From Pleurodeles waltl (taxonomy: Eukaryota > Chordata > Amphibia > Caudata > Salamandridae), in contig NC_090440.1 in the NCBI RefSeq assembly GCF_031143425.1, positions 340,507,844 to 340,571,843 on the forward strand: 64,000 nucleotides of DNA, written 5' to 3'. Both the position numbers and the translations under genes were made by a program. The notes under the pieces are model-generated. The model had not been told where the DNA came from, did no database searches, and saw only the letters and a program-made list of their open reading frames with translations. Of the stretch, positions 45,238 through 56,113 are shown one piece after another; position 1 is the first letter of the stretch; every line of letters starts with the position of its first letter.

Positions 45238-48177
45238 TGTAGGAGGCTGGCCTGGCTTGTAGTGGGTACCAAGGGGTACTTACACTCTGTACAAGTCCAG
45301 TTATCCCTTATTAGTGTAGAAGAGGTGTTTCTAGCAGCTTAGTATGATAGAAGGTAGCTATAGCAGAGCAGCTTAGGCTGAACTAGGAGACATGCAAAGC
45401 TCCTACTATACCACTGGTGTCATATGCACAATATCATAAGAAAACATAATACACAGATATACTAAAAATAAAAGTACTTTATGCCAATATGCCAAAAGTA
45501 TCTCAGTGAGTACCCTCAGTATGAGAATGCCAAATATACACAAGATATATGTACACAATACCAAAAATATGCAGTAATAGCAAAAGGAAGTAATGCAAGC
45601 AGTTTAAAGTTACAATAGATTGCAATAGGAGCACATAGGAATAGGGGCAACACAAACCATATACTCCAAAAGTGGAATGCGAACCACGAATGGACCCCAT
45701 ACCTATGTGAGCTTGTAGAGGGTCGCTGGGACTGGAAGAAAACAGTGAGGGTTAGAAAAATAGCCCACCCCAAGACCCTGAAAAGTAGGTGTAAAGTGCA
45801 CCTATAACCCCCAGAGAGCACAGAAGTTGTGATAGGGGGTTTCTGCAAGGAAGACCAACACCAACAAAGCAACAACAGTGGATTTCCGGACCTGATTACC
45901 TGTGAAATAAGGGGACCAAGTCCAAAAGTCACGACAATGTCAAGAGTGGGCAGATGCCCAGGAAATGCCAGCTGAGGGTGCAAAGAAGCTGCCACTGGAT
46001 GGGAGAAGCTTTTGTTTCTGCAAGAACGAAGAGGACAAGGAACTTCCCCTTTGGAGGATGGATGTCCCACGCCGTGAAGAAGCTCGCAGAGGTGTTTCCA
46101 CGCAGAAAGACCGCAAACAAGCTTTGCTAGCTGCAAGGGTCTCCGTTAGGGTTTTTGGATGCTGCTGTGGCCCAGGAGGGACCAGGATGTCGCCACTTGG
46201 ATGAGGAGACAGAGGGGGCACCCAGCAAGTCAGGGAGCCCTCACAGAAGCAGGCAGCACCCGCAGAAGTACCGGAACAGGCACTTGGAAGAGGAGTGAAC
46301 CAGAGTCCACCCGAAGACACAAAAGGGAATCCCACGACGCCGGAGGACAACTCAGAAGGTTGTGCACTGCAGGTTAGAGTGTCGGGGACCCAGGCTTGGC
46401 TGTGCATGAAGGAAATCCTGGAAGAGTGCACAGGAGCCGGAGCAGCTTCAAATCACGCGGTACCCAGCAATGCATTCTAGCGTGGGGAGGCAAGGACTTA
46501 CCTCCACCAAACTTGGACTGAAGAGTCACTGGACTGTGGGAGTCACTTGGACAGAGTTGCTGAGTTCCTGGGACCACGCTCATCGTGCTGAGAGGGGACC
46601 CAGAGGACCAGTGATGCAGTCTTTTGTTGCCTGCGGTTGCAGGGGGAAGATTCCGTCGACCCACAGGAGATTTCTTCAGAGCTCCTGGTGCAAGAAGGAG
46701 GCAGGCTACCCCCAGAGCATGCACCACCAGGAAACAGTCGAGAAAGCTGGCAGGATGAAGCAATACAAGGTTGCAGTAGTCGTCTTTGCTACTTTGTTGC
46801 GGTTTTGCAGGCGTCCTGAGCAGGCAGCGGTCAATCCTTTGGTAGAAGGTGAAGAGGGAGATGCAGAGGAACTCTGATGAGCTCTTTCATTCGGTATCTG
46901 AAGAATTCCCCAAAGCAGAGACCCTAAATAGCCAGAAAAGGAGGTTTGGCTACCTAGGAAGGAGGATAGGCTAGTAAGACAGGTAAGAGCCTGTCAGAAC
47001 TAGTCTCTGACGTCACCTGCCGGCCCTGGCAACTCAGAGCAGTCCAGTGTGCCAGCACACCTCTGAATCCAAGATGGCAGAAGTCCTGGGCACGCTGGAG
47101 GAGCTCTGGGCACCTCCCCTGGGAGGTGCAGGTCAGGGGAGTGGTCACTCCCCTTTCCTTTGCCCGGCTTATGCAGAGATGGGCACCATCTGTGCCCATC
47201 AAAGCATTTCCAGAGGCTGGGGGAGGCTACCCCTCCCGGCCCTGACACCTTTTTTCAAAGGGAGAGGGTGTAACACCCTCTCTCTGAGGAAGTCCTTTGT
47301 TCTGCCCTCCTGGGCCAGGCCTGGCTGGACCCCAGGAGGGCAGAAACCTGTCTGAGGGGTTGGCAGCAGCAGCAGCTGCAGTGAAACCCCGGGAAAGGCA
47401 GTTTGGCAGTACCCGGGTCTGTGCTAGAGACTCGGGGGATCATGGAATTGTCTACCCAATGCCAGAATGGCATTGGGGTGACAATTCCATGATCTTAGAC
47501 ATGTTACATGGCCATGTTTGGAGTTACCATTGTGCCGCTATACATAGGTAGTGACCTATGTATAGTGCACACGTGAAATGGTGTCCCTGCACTCACAAAG
47601 TCCGGGGAATTTGCCCTGAACAATGTGGGAGCACCTTGGCTAGTGCCAGGGTGCCCACACACTAAGTAACTTTGCACCCAACCTTCACCAGGTGAAGGTT
47701 AGACATATAGGTGACTTATAAGTTACTTAAGTGCAGTGGTAAATGGCTGTGAAATAATGTGGACGTTATTTCACTCAGGCTGCAGTGGCAGGCCTGTGTA
47801 AGAATTGTCAGAGCTCCCTATGGGTGGCAAAAGAAATGCTGCAGCCCATAGGGATCTCCTGGAACCCCAATACCCTGGGTACCTCAGTACCATATACTAG
47901 GGAATTATAAGGGTGTTCCAGTATGCCAATGTGAATTGGTGAAATTGGTCACTAGCCTGTTAGTGACAATTTAGAAAGCAGAGAGAGCATAACCACTGAG
48001 GTTCTGGTTAGCAGAGCCTCAGTGAGACAGTTAGTCATCACACAGGGAACACATACAGGGCACACTTATGAGCACTGGGGCCCTGGCTGGCAGGGTCCCA
48101 GTGACACATACACTAAAACAACATATATACAGTGAAATATGGGGGTAACATGCCAGGCAAGATGGTACTTTCCTACA
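45238..48177 (+). mobile_element. 2940-bp solo LTR (family X), TSD TTGAC
   Basis: It begins TGTAGGAGGCTGGCC and ends TTTCCTACA, with TTGAC immediately on both sides (45233-45237 and 48178-48182). The flanking sequence is continuous with element A once it is removed, so this is a clean insertion into Harbinger B. No internal retroviral genes are present, so it arose by LTR-LTR recombination. The same family, in the opposite orientation, forms 1-10762. It is unusually long for an LTR. Open frames inside it (such as 46470-46877) have no recognised homology. Confidence 0.95.
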
Positions 48178-48323
48178 TTGACTGCCCTATAGAGATGGAT
48201 CTCAGGAGGTCAAACCGTCCTCACTCAGGGCAGCAGGGCTCACTGGGGTAGGGCCTGAGGTGCCTGCAGCGAAGTAGATGCACACCCTCCTGGGTGAGTG
48301 GGTACGGGCAACTCGCTGAGGGG

Positions 48324-49559
48324 CTACTGGGAGGGCTGTGCTGGTGCGGGGGTGGCGGCTGTACCTGCAGCTGGGGTGGTCACAGAGGTGTCCACCACCA
48401 CCAGGGAGCTTCCATCAGATGAGGTATCTGAGTCTGTGTTTTCACCTCCTGATTCCGCCGTGGTGCTCTCCTCATCCTCCGTCCCACTGGTACCATTGGT
48501 GTCGGTGGACTCTGCCTCCAGGGTCTTGTGGGATGTAGCTCCCTCTGTCGCCGGTTCCCCTGCTCCTCCTCCAGATGATGTTAATGCACACATGGACAGG
48601 ATGACAGAAGAAAAAGGGGGAGGAGAGAAAAGGGAAACACTGGGCCAATTACTGCACCAACACCACATTTGGCATTAACAGCACCATCACATACAGGGAT
48701 CAGGCTTTAGTACTATAAATTGCACTGCCAGTTATTTGGCTAGACACCGCCAACTGCACCCCCCTGGTACCCACAAAGCCCTGACTGAAATGGAATGCTA
48801 ACAAGCTAAGTTACCTGCACTTGCCATACACCCATTACCCTAGAGTTGAGTCACCCTGCAATGTCTGGCCTTGCCTTAGGGGTACCCACTAATTCACATC
48901 CACCACCCGGATCCCACCCCACCTGCCAAATTTTTGAATGATGCACACTGTACCTCCTTCTGGCTGCTGTGATTCCGTCAAGCACCCATCTAGCTCTGGG
49001 TAGGCCACCTCCAGTATGCGGGCCATCGGGGGTCAGGTTCCGATGGGCACCCCTTCCTCGTTGGGAGGCCATCCCCAGCTGTTCCGCCAAGGTCTTCCGT
49101 GCCCAGCGTTTCAGGTCCTCCCAATGTTTCGGACAGTGGGTGCTCCGCCTGCCATAGACCCCCAAGGTCTGAACGTCCTTGGCAATAGCACGCCATACTC
49201 CCTTCTTTTGATGGGTGCTGACCTGCAGAGGTAATACAGACAGGAGAACACCATTAACCAAATAATCAGGCCTGTCACACATATGGCCCACCAATTCCAT
49301 TTACATCACCATTGACACACACATCGCCCAGCGCACACCATGTACACCACCAAAATACATTTCCCCCAACCCTCCAATGACACGATGCTTGTACACACAT
49401 CTCCAAGCATCCTTCCTATATGCATCGTGCCCAATGTGTACTCACCTGTTGGTCTGGAGGCTCATACAGCAGTCCATACTGGGGTAGGACCCCAGCCACC
49501 AGTCACTCCAACTCCTTCTAACTGAAGGCAGGAGCCCTTTCCCCAGTCACAGGGGCCAT
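48324..49559 (-). pseudogene. Second Myb/SANT-like protein (Myb2) of Harbinger B
   Basis: Exon 1 is 49559-49446 (MAPVTGERAPAF..., LPQYGLLYEPPDQQ) with two stop codons, one TAG and one TGA. Exon 2 runs from 49222 to about 48951 and contains KKGVWRAIAKDVQTLGVYGR and THCPKHWEDLKRWARK. Its expected donor is changed. A third exon (about 48600-48324) is acidic and Ser/Thr-rich, with a stop at 48324. It matches A's Myb2 exon by exon. The C-terminal part is separated by the solo LTR. Inactive. Confidence 0.75.
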
Positions 49560-50024
49560 GGTAGGTTCCAGACACAGATCACAGCAGTACACACAGTGTA
49601 GTTGTTCTCCTGTTGAAGGTCAGGAAACAAGTGAGGAATCAGATAGAAAATGGCAGTCACAGCCGCGGCGTTGTACACTGTCACCGCCGGCGCAGATCCC
49701 CATTGGCCACTGTACTCCATAGAGCCCCATAGTATCCAATGAGGAAGTGCACGGTGGTGCAAGATCGCCTTCCGCCACAACACCCAATGCTGGCGGAATT
49801 ACCTCACTTCCACCTGTCCCTACATACAGGACAAGCGGTCACCATTTCATGGGGGGACAATGGCCATATCGATGTTAACTGCTTTGCAGCCTAGATTAGC
49901 ACATACCTCGCCATTCCCATTGTCCCATAACATAAATGCACTATGGACACTGCAGTTGTGGTTCCACTGTTCAAATTGTGACAGCCTACTCACTCTTGTG
50001 TCCGTTAGATACTTACCACTGTGG
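49560..50024. promoter_or_regulatory. Putative bidirectional promoter between Myb2 and HARBI1 (element B)
   Basis: 465 bp between divergent starts, identical in length to the gap in element A. ATTGG at 49702-49706 and CCAAT at 49736-49740 form the same inverted pair as in A at nearly the same spacing (34 versus 33 bp). Confidence 0.45.
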
Positions 50025-51083
50025 ACGAATAGGAGGTTGAGACATACCCCCATGTACAGAACCCTTGTGGACTTGGCTACACTGGAGGACAGACACATTA
50101 TCGTCACCTATAGAGGTCCACAATAACTGAGCTGTGTGCCCAATGGGAGCCAGACCTGATATCTGGTATCCGTGATCCCACTGAGATCCCCCCCTCTTGT
50201 GCAAGTGCTATCATTACTCCATTTCTTGGCAACTGGTTCTTTCCGAGTGACAGTGGGCTTGGCAGCAGGAATGTCACAGCCAATGTTCTCAGTCGTGCTA
50301 AGCAAAAGTCTTGTCTGCCCTGGTAAAACACATGTGCAGCTACATTTCTTTCCCCCAGGTGGAAGATTTGGCCACTGTGAAGGCCGGATTCTATGTAATG
50401 GGACATATCCCCAATATTATTGGGGCGATTGACGGTACACATATTGCATTTGTCCCCCCCACCTGCCAGAATGAACAGGTGTTCGGGAATCGTAAGAGTT
50501 TCCACTCAATGAATGTGCAAATGGTGTGCCTGGCGGATCAGTACATCTCCCACATCACTGCTAAGTATCCTGGGTTGATGCATGATGCCTTTGTTTTGAA
50601 GAATAGCAGCATCCCAAATGTTATGACCCAACCACAGAGGCACAGGGTGTGTCTAATAGGTGAGCCTTGCCCCCCACCCTCTGTATGTTAGTGTATGCCT
50701 TCAGGCGTCAACTCCAAATCATTGTGTGAGGCTAAATGTTATCCCTTTATACTTGCAGGTGACTCTGGCTACCCATACCTATCTTGGTTGCTGACCCCTG
50801 AAGGGAATGCCTGGACAGTGACAGAGGAACGTTATAATGAGGCACATGGACAAACCAGAAGGATTATCGAGAGGACCGTTGGCCTCCTGAAGGCCATGTT
50901 CAGGTGCCTCCATCTGACAGGTGGCTCTCTGTGCTACTCACCTGAGAAGGTCTGCCAGATAGTAGTGGCATGCTGCATGTTACACAACCTGGCCTCAGAC
51001 TGTGGCAGCAGATGAAGCGGCTGAGGATGAGGATGAGGACTACAGAACATCAGTTATTCATCAATACTTCCAATGACACACAG
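50025..51083 (+). pseudogene. HARBI1-like: HARBI1-like transposase of Harbinger B
   Basis: The exon after acceptor GTCCGTTAG reads TNRRLRHTPMYRTLVDLATL; the position of A's ATG is ACG. Two frameshifts lie near 50100-50170 and 50290-50310. Downstream the catalytic triad is kept: Asp in AIDGTHIAF (50431), Asp in YPGLMHDAF (50584) and Glu in IIERTVGLLK (50869). An intron lies at 50660-50758 (GTGAGC...TTGCAG), joining ATAG to GTGAC in phase. A small deletion after LHNLAS disrupts the C terminus. The core is better preserved than in A, but the copy is not intact. Confidence 0.88.
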
Positions 51084-51519
51084 GTGTGACAGTACAACTG
51101 ACCATTCCTATGACTATTGGTGTATTCTATGTGGCTGTAGCATGATGCCACTAACTTTCTTTTCATCTTAACTTATTGTCACCTATGGCTTGTCATTTTA
51201 CAGATGTTGGTGATATAATAACTGTGTATTGATGTGCTGACTACAGACAGCTACAGGTCCTTATTTCTATGCTCTCATAGTGTTCAGATCATTTGCACAA
51301 GATGTGACTTTTTCCATACATGCACATTTTCAAAACAGAAAATACTAGTAGTCATGTTGTGTTCAAGGGTATTTATTGTAGTGGTATGAAACTGAGAAAA
51401 AAGTGCAATGGAATGGGGTGATGATGGAGGAAGGTCCAGGGTATTCTTCCAGTCTGTTTGTAGCACAGTTCCAGTGTCCAAGGGGCCATGGGAAGGGAAG
51501 CAAAGGCAGTTTAAAGTGG

Positions 51520-53088
51520 ACAAGGTAACAGGGTGGGACGCAAGGGGGACAGTCAGCAGAGTCTAATTTCCTGGCGGTGGTCTTGGCAAATGTCCCTAGC
51601 TTCTCTCTGGTTTGCAGGGGACGTTTGCAGGGTGGTTCACCTTCTTCAGCGGAAGGGGTGCTGGTGGCCTGTGGATTCTGTGGTGGGGCCTCCTGCCCAC
51701 TAGCTGCAGTGGAAGTGGAGGGCTGGTCAATGGACTGGCTAGTGGTAGTGGTAGTGGCCCGCTGGTGTGCTGTCCATTCCTTCATGATCTTGGCCATGCC
51801 TCCCAGTACCCCTCCTATGGAGATCAGGGTGGTGTTAATGACCTGCAAATCCTTCCTGATCCCCTGATACTATCCCCTCTGCAGCCGCCTGTTCTCCTAC
51901 ATGTTGTCAAGGATCTGGCCCATCGTGTCCTGGGAATGTTGGTAGGCTCCCAGGATCTCGGAGAGTGCCTCTTGGAGAGTTGGTTCCCTGGTCTTGTCCT
52001 CCCCCTGGTACACAACGGTCTACCCAGTGTCCCTGTTGGCATGTGCCTCTGTCCACTGAATGGTGTGCCAACTGCCACTGACCCCAGGTCCCTGATTGTC
52101 TTGGGTATGAGGTGTGGACTTCAGTCCCAGTACATGTGGGCACACTGCTGATTGACGTGTCCTGGGAACAGAGGTGTGGGTAGGCTGGGTGGGTGCTGTG
52201 GTGTTGGATACTGATGTGGGAGGCGCTGTGGTGGACTGTGAGTAGGCATGGGTGACTGGCTGTCCAGTGGTCCCTGATGGGCCAGGTTGTTGGTCCAGAT
52301 CCTGTAGCCCAGAGTTACTGCCATCACTGGGGGCATCTTCTGTTGGGGAACTTGTTTGTATTGGCACCTCCTCTCCGCTGACATTGGATGGGGCACCTGT
52401 GGGGATGTAAGTGATATGTTATGCTTCATGTCTGTGACATATTGTTCATCCCTGGCTTCCCCTCTATTGTTTATGTTGCCCTGCTACCTTTTGCTTGTGT
52501 AAGGTGATATATTGTGTGATTGTTAGTTCCCCCATGCTGTGCATGCTTTGGTGATGGGTGTCCATGCATTGGTACTGCATGCAGGGCTTGGCACTGGGGT
52601 TAGTCATATGTGTAGGTGCCGTGTGTGGGATGTAGTGGAGTGATGGGAGTGAGGGTGAGGGGGTGTGATGGCATGCAGGTATGGTTGTGAAGTAGTAAAT
52701 ATTGACTTAACAGTGCCCTGTCCTCCGGCTACTCCTGCCAGGCCCGCAGGATGCAGTATTGCCAAGACTTGCTCCTCCCATGCTGTGAGCTGTGGGGGAG
52801 GAGGTGGGGGTCCACCGCCAGTCCTCTGTATGACGAGCTGGTGCCTTACTGCAATGGAACGTACCTTCTCCATAGGTCATTCCACCTCTTCCTGATGTCC
52901 TCCATTGTTCTTGGGTGCTGTCCCAAAGCGTTAACCCTGTCCACGATTCTCCGACATAGCTCCATCTTCCTTGCAATGGATATCTGCTGTACCTATGCTC
53001 CAAACAGAAGTGGCTCTACCCTGACAATTTCCTCCACAATGACCCTTAAATCCTCATCAGTGAAACGGGGGTGTCTTTGTGGGGATAT
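51520..53088 (-). pseudogene. NAIF1-like Myb protein (Myb1) of Harbinger B
   Basis: Exon 1 begins where A has ATG, but B has ATA (53088-53086). It encodes RFTDEDLRVIVEEIVRVEPL and ARKMELCRRIVDRVNALGQH, then shifts frame near 52873 into KVRSIAVRHQLVIQRTGGG. Exon 2 starts at 52396 after CCCACAG and carries the Ser/Thr/Pro linker and the coiled-coil segment with extra stops. It ends around 51520 with a basic C terminus (REKLGTFAKTTARKLDSAD). Inactive copy of the same gene as 2169-3437. Confidence 0.78.
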
Positions 53089-53271
53089 GGGTGTTGTGTG
53101 GTGTGTGTTGGTGAGAGTGTATTGAGTAATGTGGTGGGGTATGTGATGTGGGGTGTGTGAGGGATGTATGGGCGTAAGTGGTGTGTGTTTCTAATTGTCT
53201 CTGTGCTGTTTGTGTCAGTCTCCTGGCAGTAACTGTTGTTTCTAAAGGGTTGTGGGTAACGTGGGTGTGTG

Positions 53272-53278
53272 TTTTATA
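53272..53278 (-). promoter_or_regulatory. TATA box of Harbinger B Myb1 gene
   Basis: TATAAAA on the minus strand, followed by ACACACCCACGTTACCCACA, as in elements A and C. Confidence 0.65.
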
Positions 53279-53652
53279 GTACTGTGGATGGGTGTGTGTG
53301 GTGTGTGTATGAGTGTCAGGTGTGTGTTTTTAGCATTAACCAATGTAGTGTTGTGTTGTATGTGGATGTCCATTCTGAGCGCAGCGGTATGTACCTCCAA
53401 TGATTTACCGCCATTGAATGTCCACCCTGGTGATTTGTGGGTCATAATGTGGTGGGCGTTGTTTTGTTGGTGTAACGATATGGGCATCACTGACCTTTAG
53501 GCTGGTGGATTTGTATATGTGGCTGTATTCTGACGGTTTGGTGTGTGCATGTCATAATAGGGTGAACGAATATTCGCCACCGCTGCAGTATGTTGGAGGC
53601 CGTCACCGCAGCAGTAACCGGGATTTAAACCAATATCATAATGCGGGCCAAA

Positions 53653-54350
53653 GTTTCTAAAATTTTAGCATTGGGGGTTATTGAGTTTTCCAGCAGCCCT
53701 TGGGGCAGCCCTGTGGTTTTGGTCCCAAAGCCTGCTGCTCCTGGTGCCACTCCAGAACTCCGGTTGTCTGTCGATTACCGGGGACTCAATGCGGTCACTA
53801 ATAATGACACACACTCCATCCCCGAGCTGATGAGCTCATTGACTGGTTAGGAGCTGTCAAGTACATAAGTACATTGGATCGTACCTCTGGGGATTGGCAG
53901 ATCACCCCGACTGAGGTGTCTAAGGAGAGGTCTGCATTCTCCACACCAGATGAGCATTACCAGTTTAGGGTGATGCCCTTTGGGATGAAGAATGCCCCTG
54001 CCACTTTTCAGAGGCTGGTCAACCAGATGTTGGCTGGACTGGATGATTTAATTACTGCCTACCTGGATGGCATTGCTGTCTGTAGTTCCACATGGGAGGA
54101 ACACTTGCAACACCTCTGTAAAGTGTTGGAGGCCCTGCAGAAGGCAGGCCTCACTATTAAGGCAAGCAAGTCCCAAATAGGGCTGTGTTGTACTTACGAC
54201 ACCAGGTGGGAAGTGGCCAGGTGGCACCCCTATAGCCAAAAATGTAAAACATTATGGCTTAGGAGCCCTCCAAGAACCAGACTCAGGTGAGAGCCTTTTT
54301 AGGCCTCAATGGATACTATAGGAGTTTGTCAAGGGGTATGGCACCATTGT
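53653..54350 (+). pseudogene. Ty3/gypsy reverse transcriptase, catalytic Asp lost
   Basis: Continues the pol frame cut at 42852: KILALGVIEFSSSPWGSPVV, LRLSVDYRGLNAV, then (shifted near 53850) YQFRVMPFGMKNAPATFQRL and the catalytic box as AYLDGIAV, where the usual YxDD has Gly for the second Asp (GGC at about 54068). Frame breaks occur near 53850 and 54190. RNase H begins near 54290 (RAFLGLNGYYR-like) but is truncated by about 54350. Inactive. Confidence 0.85.
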
Positions 54351-54394
54351 CCCTACCTTGGGGGGGTTAACTTCCAAAACGCAAAGGATAAAAG

Positions 54395-54720
54395 ACTCTT
54401 TTTCTTTTTAAATGCATAACTTGACTTGTGTATGTCGAATTTTCATTGTTTGGTCTTGTTTGGCTTAGATAAATATTACCTTTTTTTTCTAAACCTGGGT
54501 TGTGTCCTTTTCTGGTTGGTTCACTGGGTTACTGTCTGTGTTGGTACTAATACTTCACACCTTGTTTCTGAAGTTAATCATGCCTGCTCATGCCAAGCTA
54601 CCAATGGGGTGAGCGGGGGTTAGCTGAGGGTGATTCTCCTTTACCCTGACTAGAGTGAGGGTCCTTGCTTGGACAAGGGCTAACCTAACTGCCAACCAAA
54701 GACCCCATTACTTACAACAG
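54395..54720 (+). repeat. Repeat family Z, copy 1
   Basis: Inverted partner at 58370-58695. Shared features in order: an AAAGACTC-like start, CTTGACTTGTG, TTTAG(A/C)TAAATATTA, TTTTTTCTAAAC, CACTG(T/G)GTTACTG, a GCCAAGCTA block, and a block near CTTGGACAAGG. It probably is a retroelement or LTR end. It directly follows the gypsy RT relic. Confidence 0.65.
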
Positions 54721-54771
54721 TGAAAAGTGTGATGGGTGCTGCTGCACCTGACACACCACAACATTGCCGCT

Positions 54772-54965
54772 GGCTCTATTATGATCCAGCGTCAATGTTG
54801 TGGGCTGTTTCCCGCTGGGCCGGTGGGTGGAAACTCTGTTTCCGTCCTCTGACCCAGAGGGAAAATCTTAATAGTCCTTGCGGTCAGGTCACCGCAATGG
54901 CGCCTTTCTGACCGCACGGCTTTGGCGGGCAGGCGTTTCCGTCCGCTGAAGTCATAATGAGGGCC
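54772..54965. mobile_element. 194-bp Harbinger MITE
   Basis: The left end GGCTCTATTATGATCCAG and the inverted right end GGCCCTCATTATGACTTCAG match elements A and B. No coding capacity. The flanking trinucleotides do not match, so the exact boundary is uncertain. Confidence 0.7.
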
Positions 54966-55935
54966 TAAGACTTCACCCAATCTAAAACAAGCAAAACAAG
55001 ATGTAAGTGAAAGACTTACCTGACATGTTTGTGTGCTTATCAGAGGAATACTTGACTTTATGGCCCCAAGAACCAGAATCGGAATGAAAAAAAAGTTGAC
55101 ATATCTGAATAGTTTCAGACATATAAAGAACTTTGTGAGGCCTCAGAAAGACTGAAATCAGTAAAGAATGAGATACTGTAAAAGTCTAAAATTCAGTACA
55201 AGCTTAAAGACTTAAGACTTTCTTGCATCAGTGACTGAGATTTGGTGGGTTCCATAGATTGCTCTAACCAATGATTATCTCAGAATTTGTTTCCACACTT
55301 AGTCCACAACGAACAAGTTTACATGAACCTTGTGTATGAATATGAGCAGAGTGCATGGTTGAACAAAACTACATGGTTGAAAAAGCATACATAATGATCG
55401 AATAATGATACATGGATATAAGTTGAATCTGTTTTGTATGAACAGTGTATACAAGCGGTGTGCCTGGTAGAAAAAGAGCATATTAACAATTGTGTATGAC
55501 GATGCATGGCTAACGTTCCTCTCTTTAGCAACAGTATACGATGAACATTGAAGCTAAAAGCCCTGCAATTATGAGTTGAGAACCTTGTGGTAGTGGTTAG
55601 CCACATTTGTTACTTTGTCCCTTTCCCCATTACCCTTCATGGTCTTTGTGATTGTGGGTTCCTCAATCACCTCACTGAACATGGAGAGGCGTAAAAGGAC
55701 ACTCATCTGTGCATCGTTGCTGATAGGTCAAGATTTCAGGTTAATCAGCTCTGAGCAACCCTCCTCGGTTTTGACTGCTACTCACAAATTAGTCTTCTAA
55801 AGTTACTCAATGCCTAAGATATCAAAACAGATATAACTGTACTCCTTGCTAGCCTTGGAGTGAGTGAAGCACCTCAAATCGCCACTCACAGGCACTGCGA
55901 CAAACTCCCACAGAAATCAATGGAGAAAGCCCCAT
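54966..55935. other. No feature seen
   Basis: No gene, inverted repeat or tandem array that I can support. Confidence 0.4.
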
Positions 55936-56113
55936 AGCACTTATAGGAACTAATTTTTAATTAATTAATTATTTCAACAATTATATTATATTTACATTAT
56001 ATATATGTAATATAATTTAATATTACAATTTATATTAACATAAATATTATAATTTAAATATAATTTAAGTGTTGAAATAATTAATTAATGTAACATCAGT
56101 TGCTATAAGTGTT
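55936..56113. mobile_element. AT-rich palindromic MITE, ~178 bp
   Basis: Ends AGCACTTATAGGAACT and, inverted, AACACTTATAGCAACT continue into shared TTAATTAATTATTTCAACA and then an almost pure AT core. Nearly the whole unit can fold on itself. No genes. Superfamily unknown. Confidence 0.75.

Larger units (their letters stand above)
42853..53649 (-). mobile_element. Large PIF/Harbinger transposon B, TSD AAA
   Basis: The left end GCCCTCATTATGACTCTGG and the right end, ATCATAATGCGGGCC, are inverted copies. AAA flanks both sides (42850-42852, 53650-53652), and the gypsy RT frame is continuous across the two flanks. Without the solo LTR and its duplicated TTGAC the element is 7852 bp. Read on the minus strand the order is TATA, Myb1, HARBI1 (opposite strand), Myb2, Ser/Pro tail, Lys/Pro repeat ORF, minisatellite, 3' TIR, as in A. 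All the main genes are damaged. Confidence 0.93.

Noticed and set aside
46470..46877. Open frame of 135 codons in the solo LTR
   Set aside because: LTR sequence without homology; the matching part of the first LTR (1-1593) does not preserve it.
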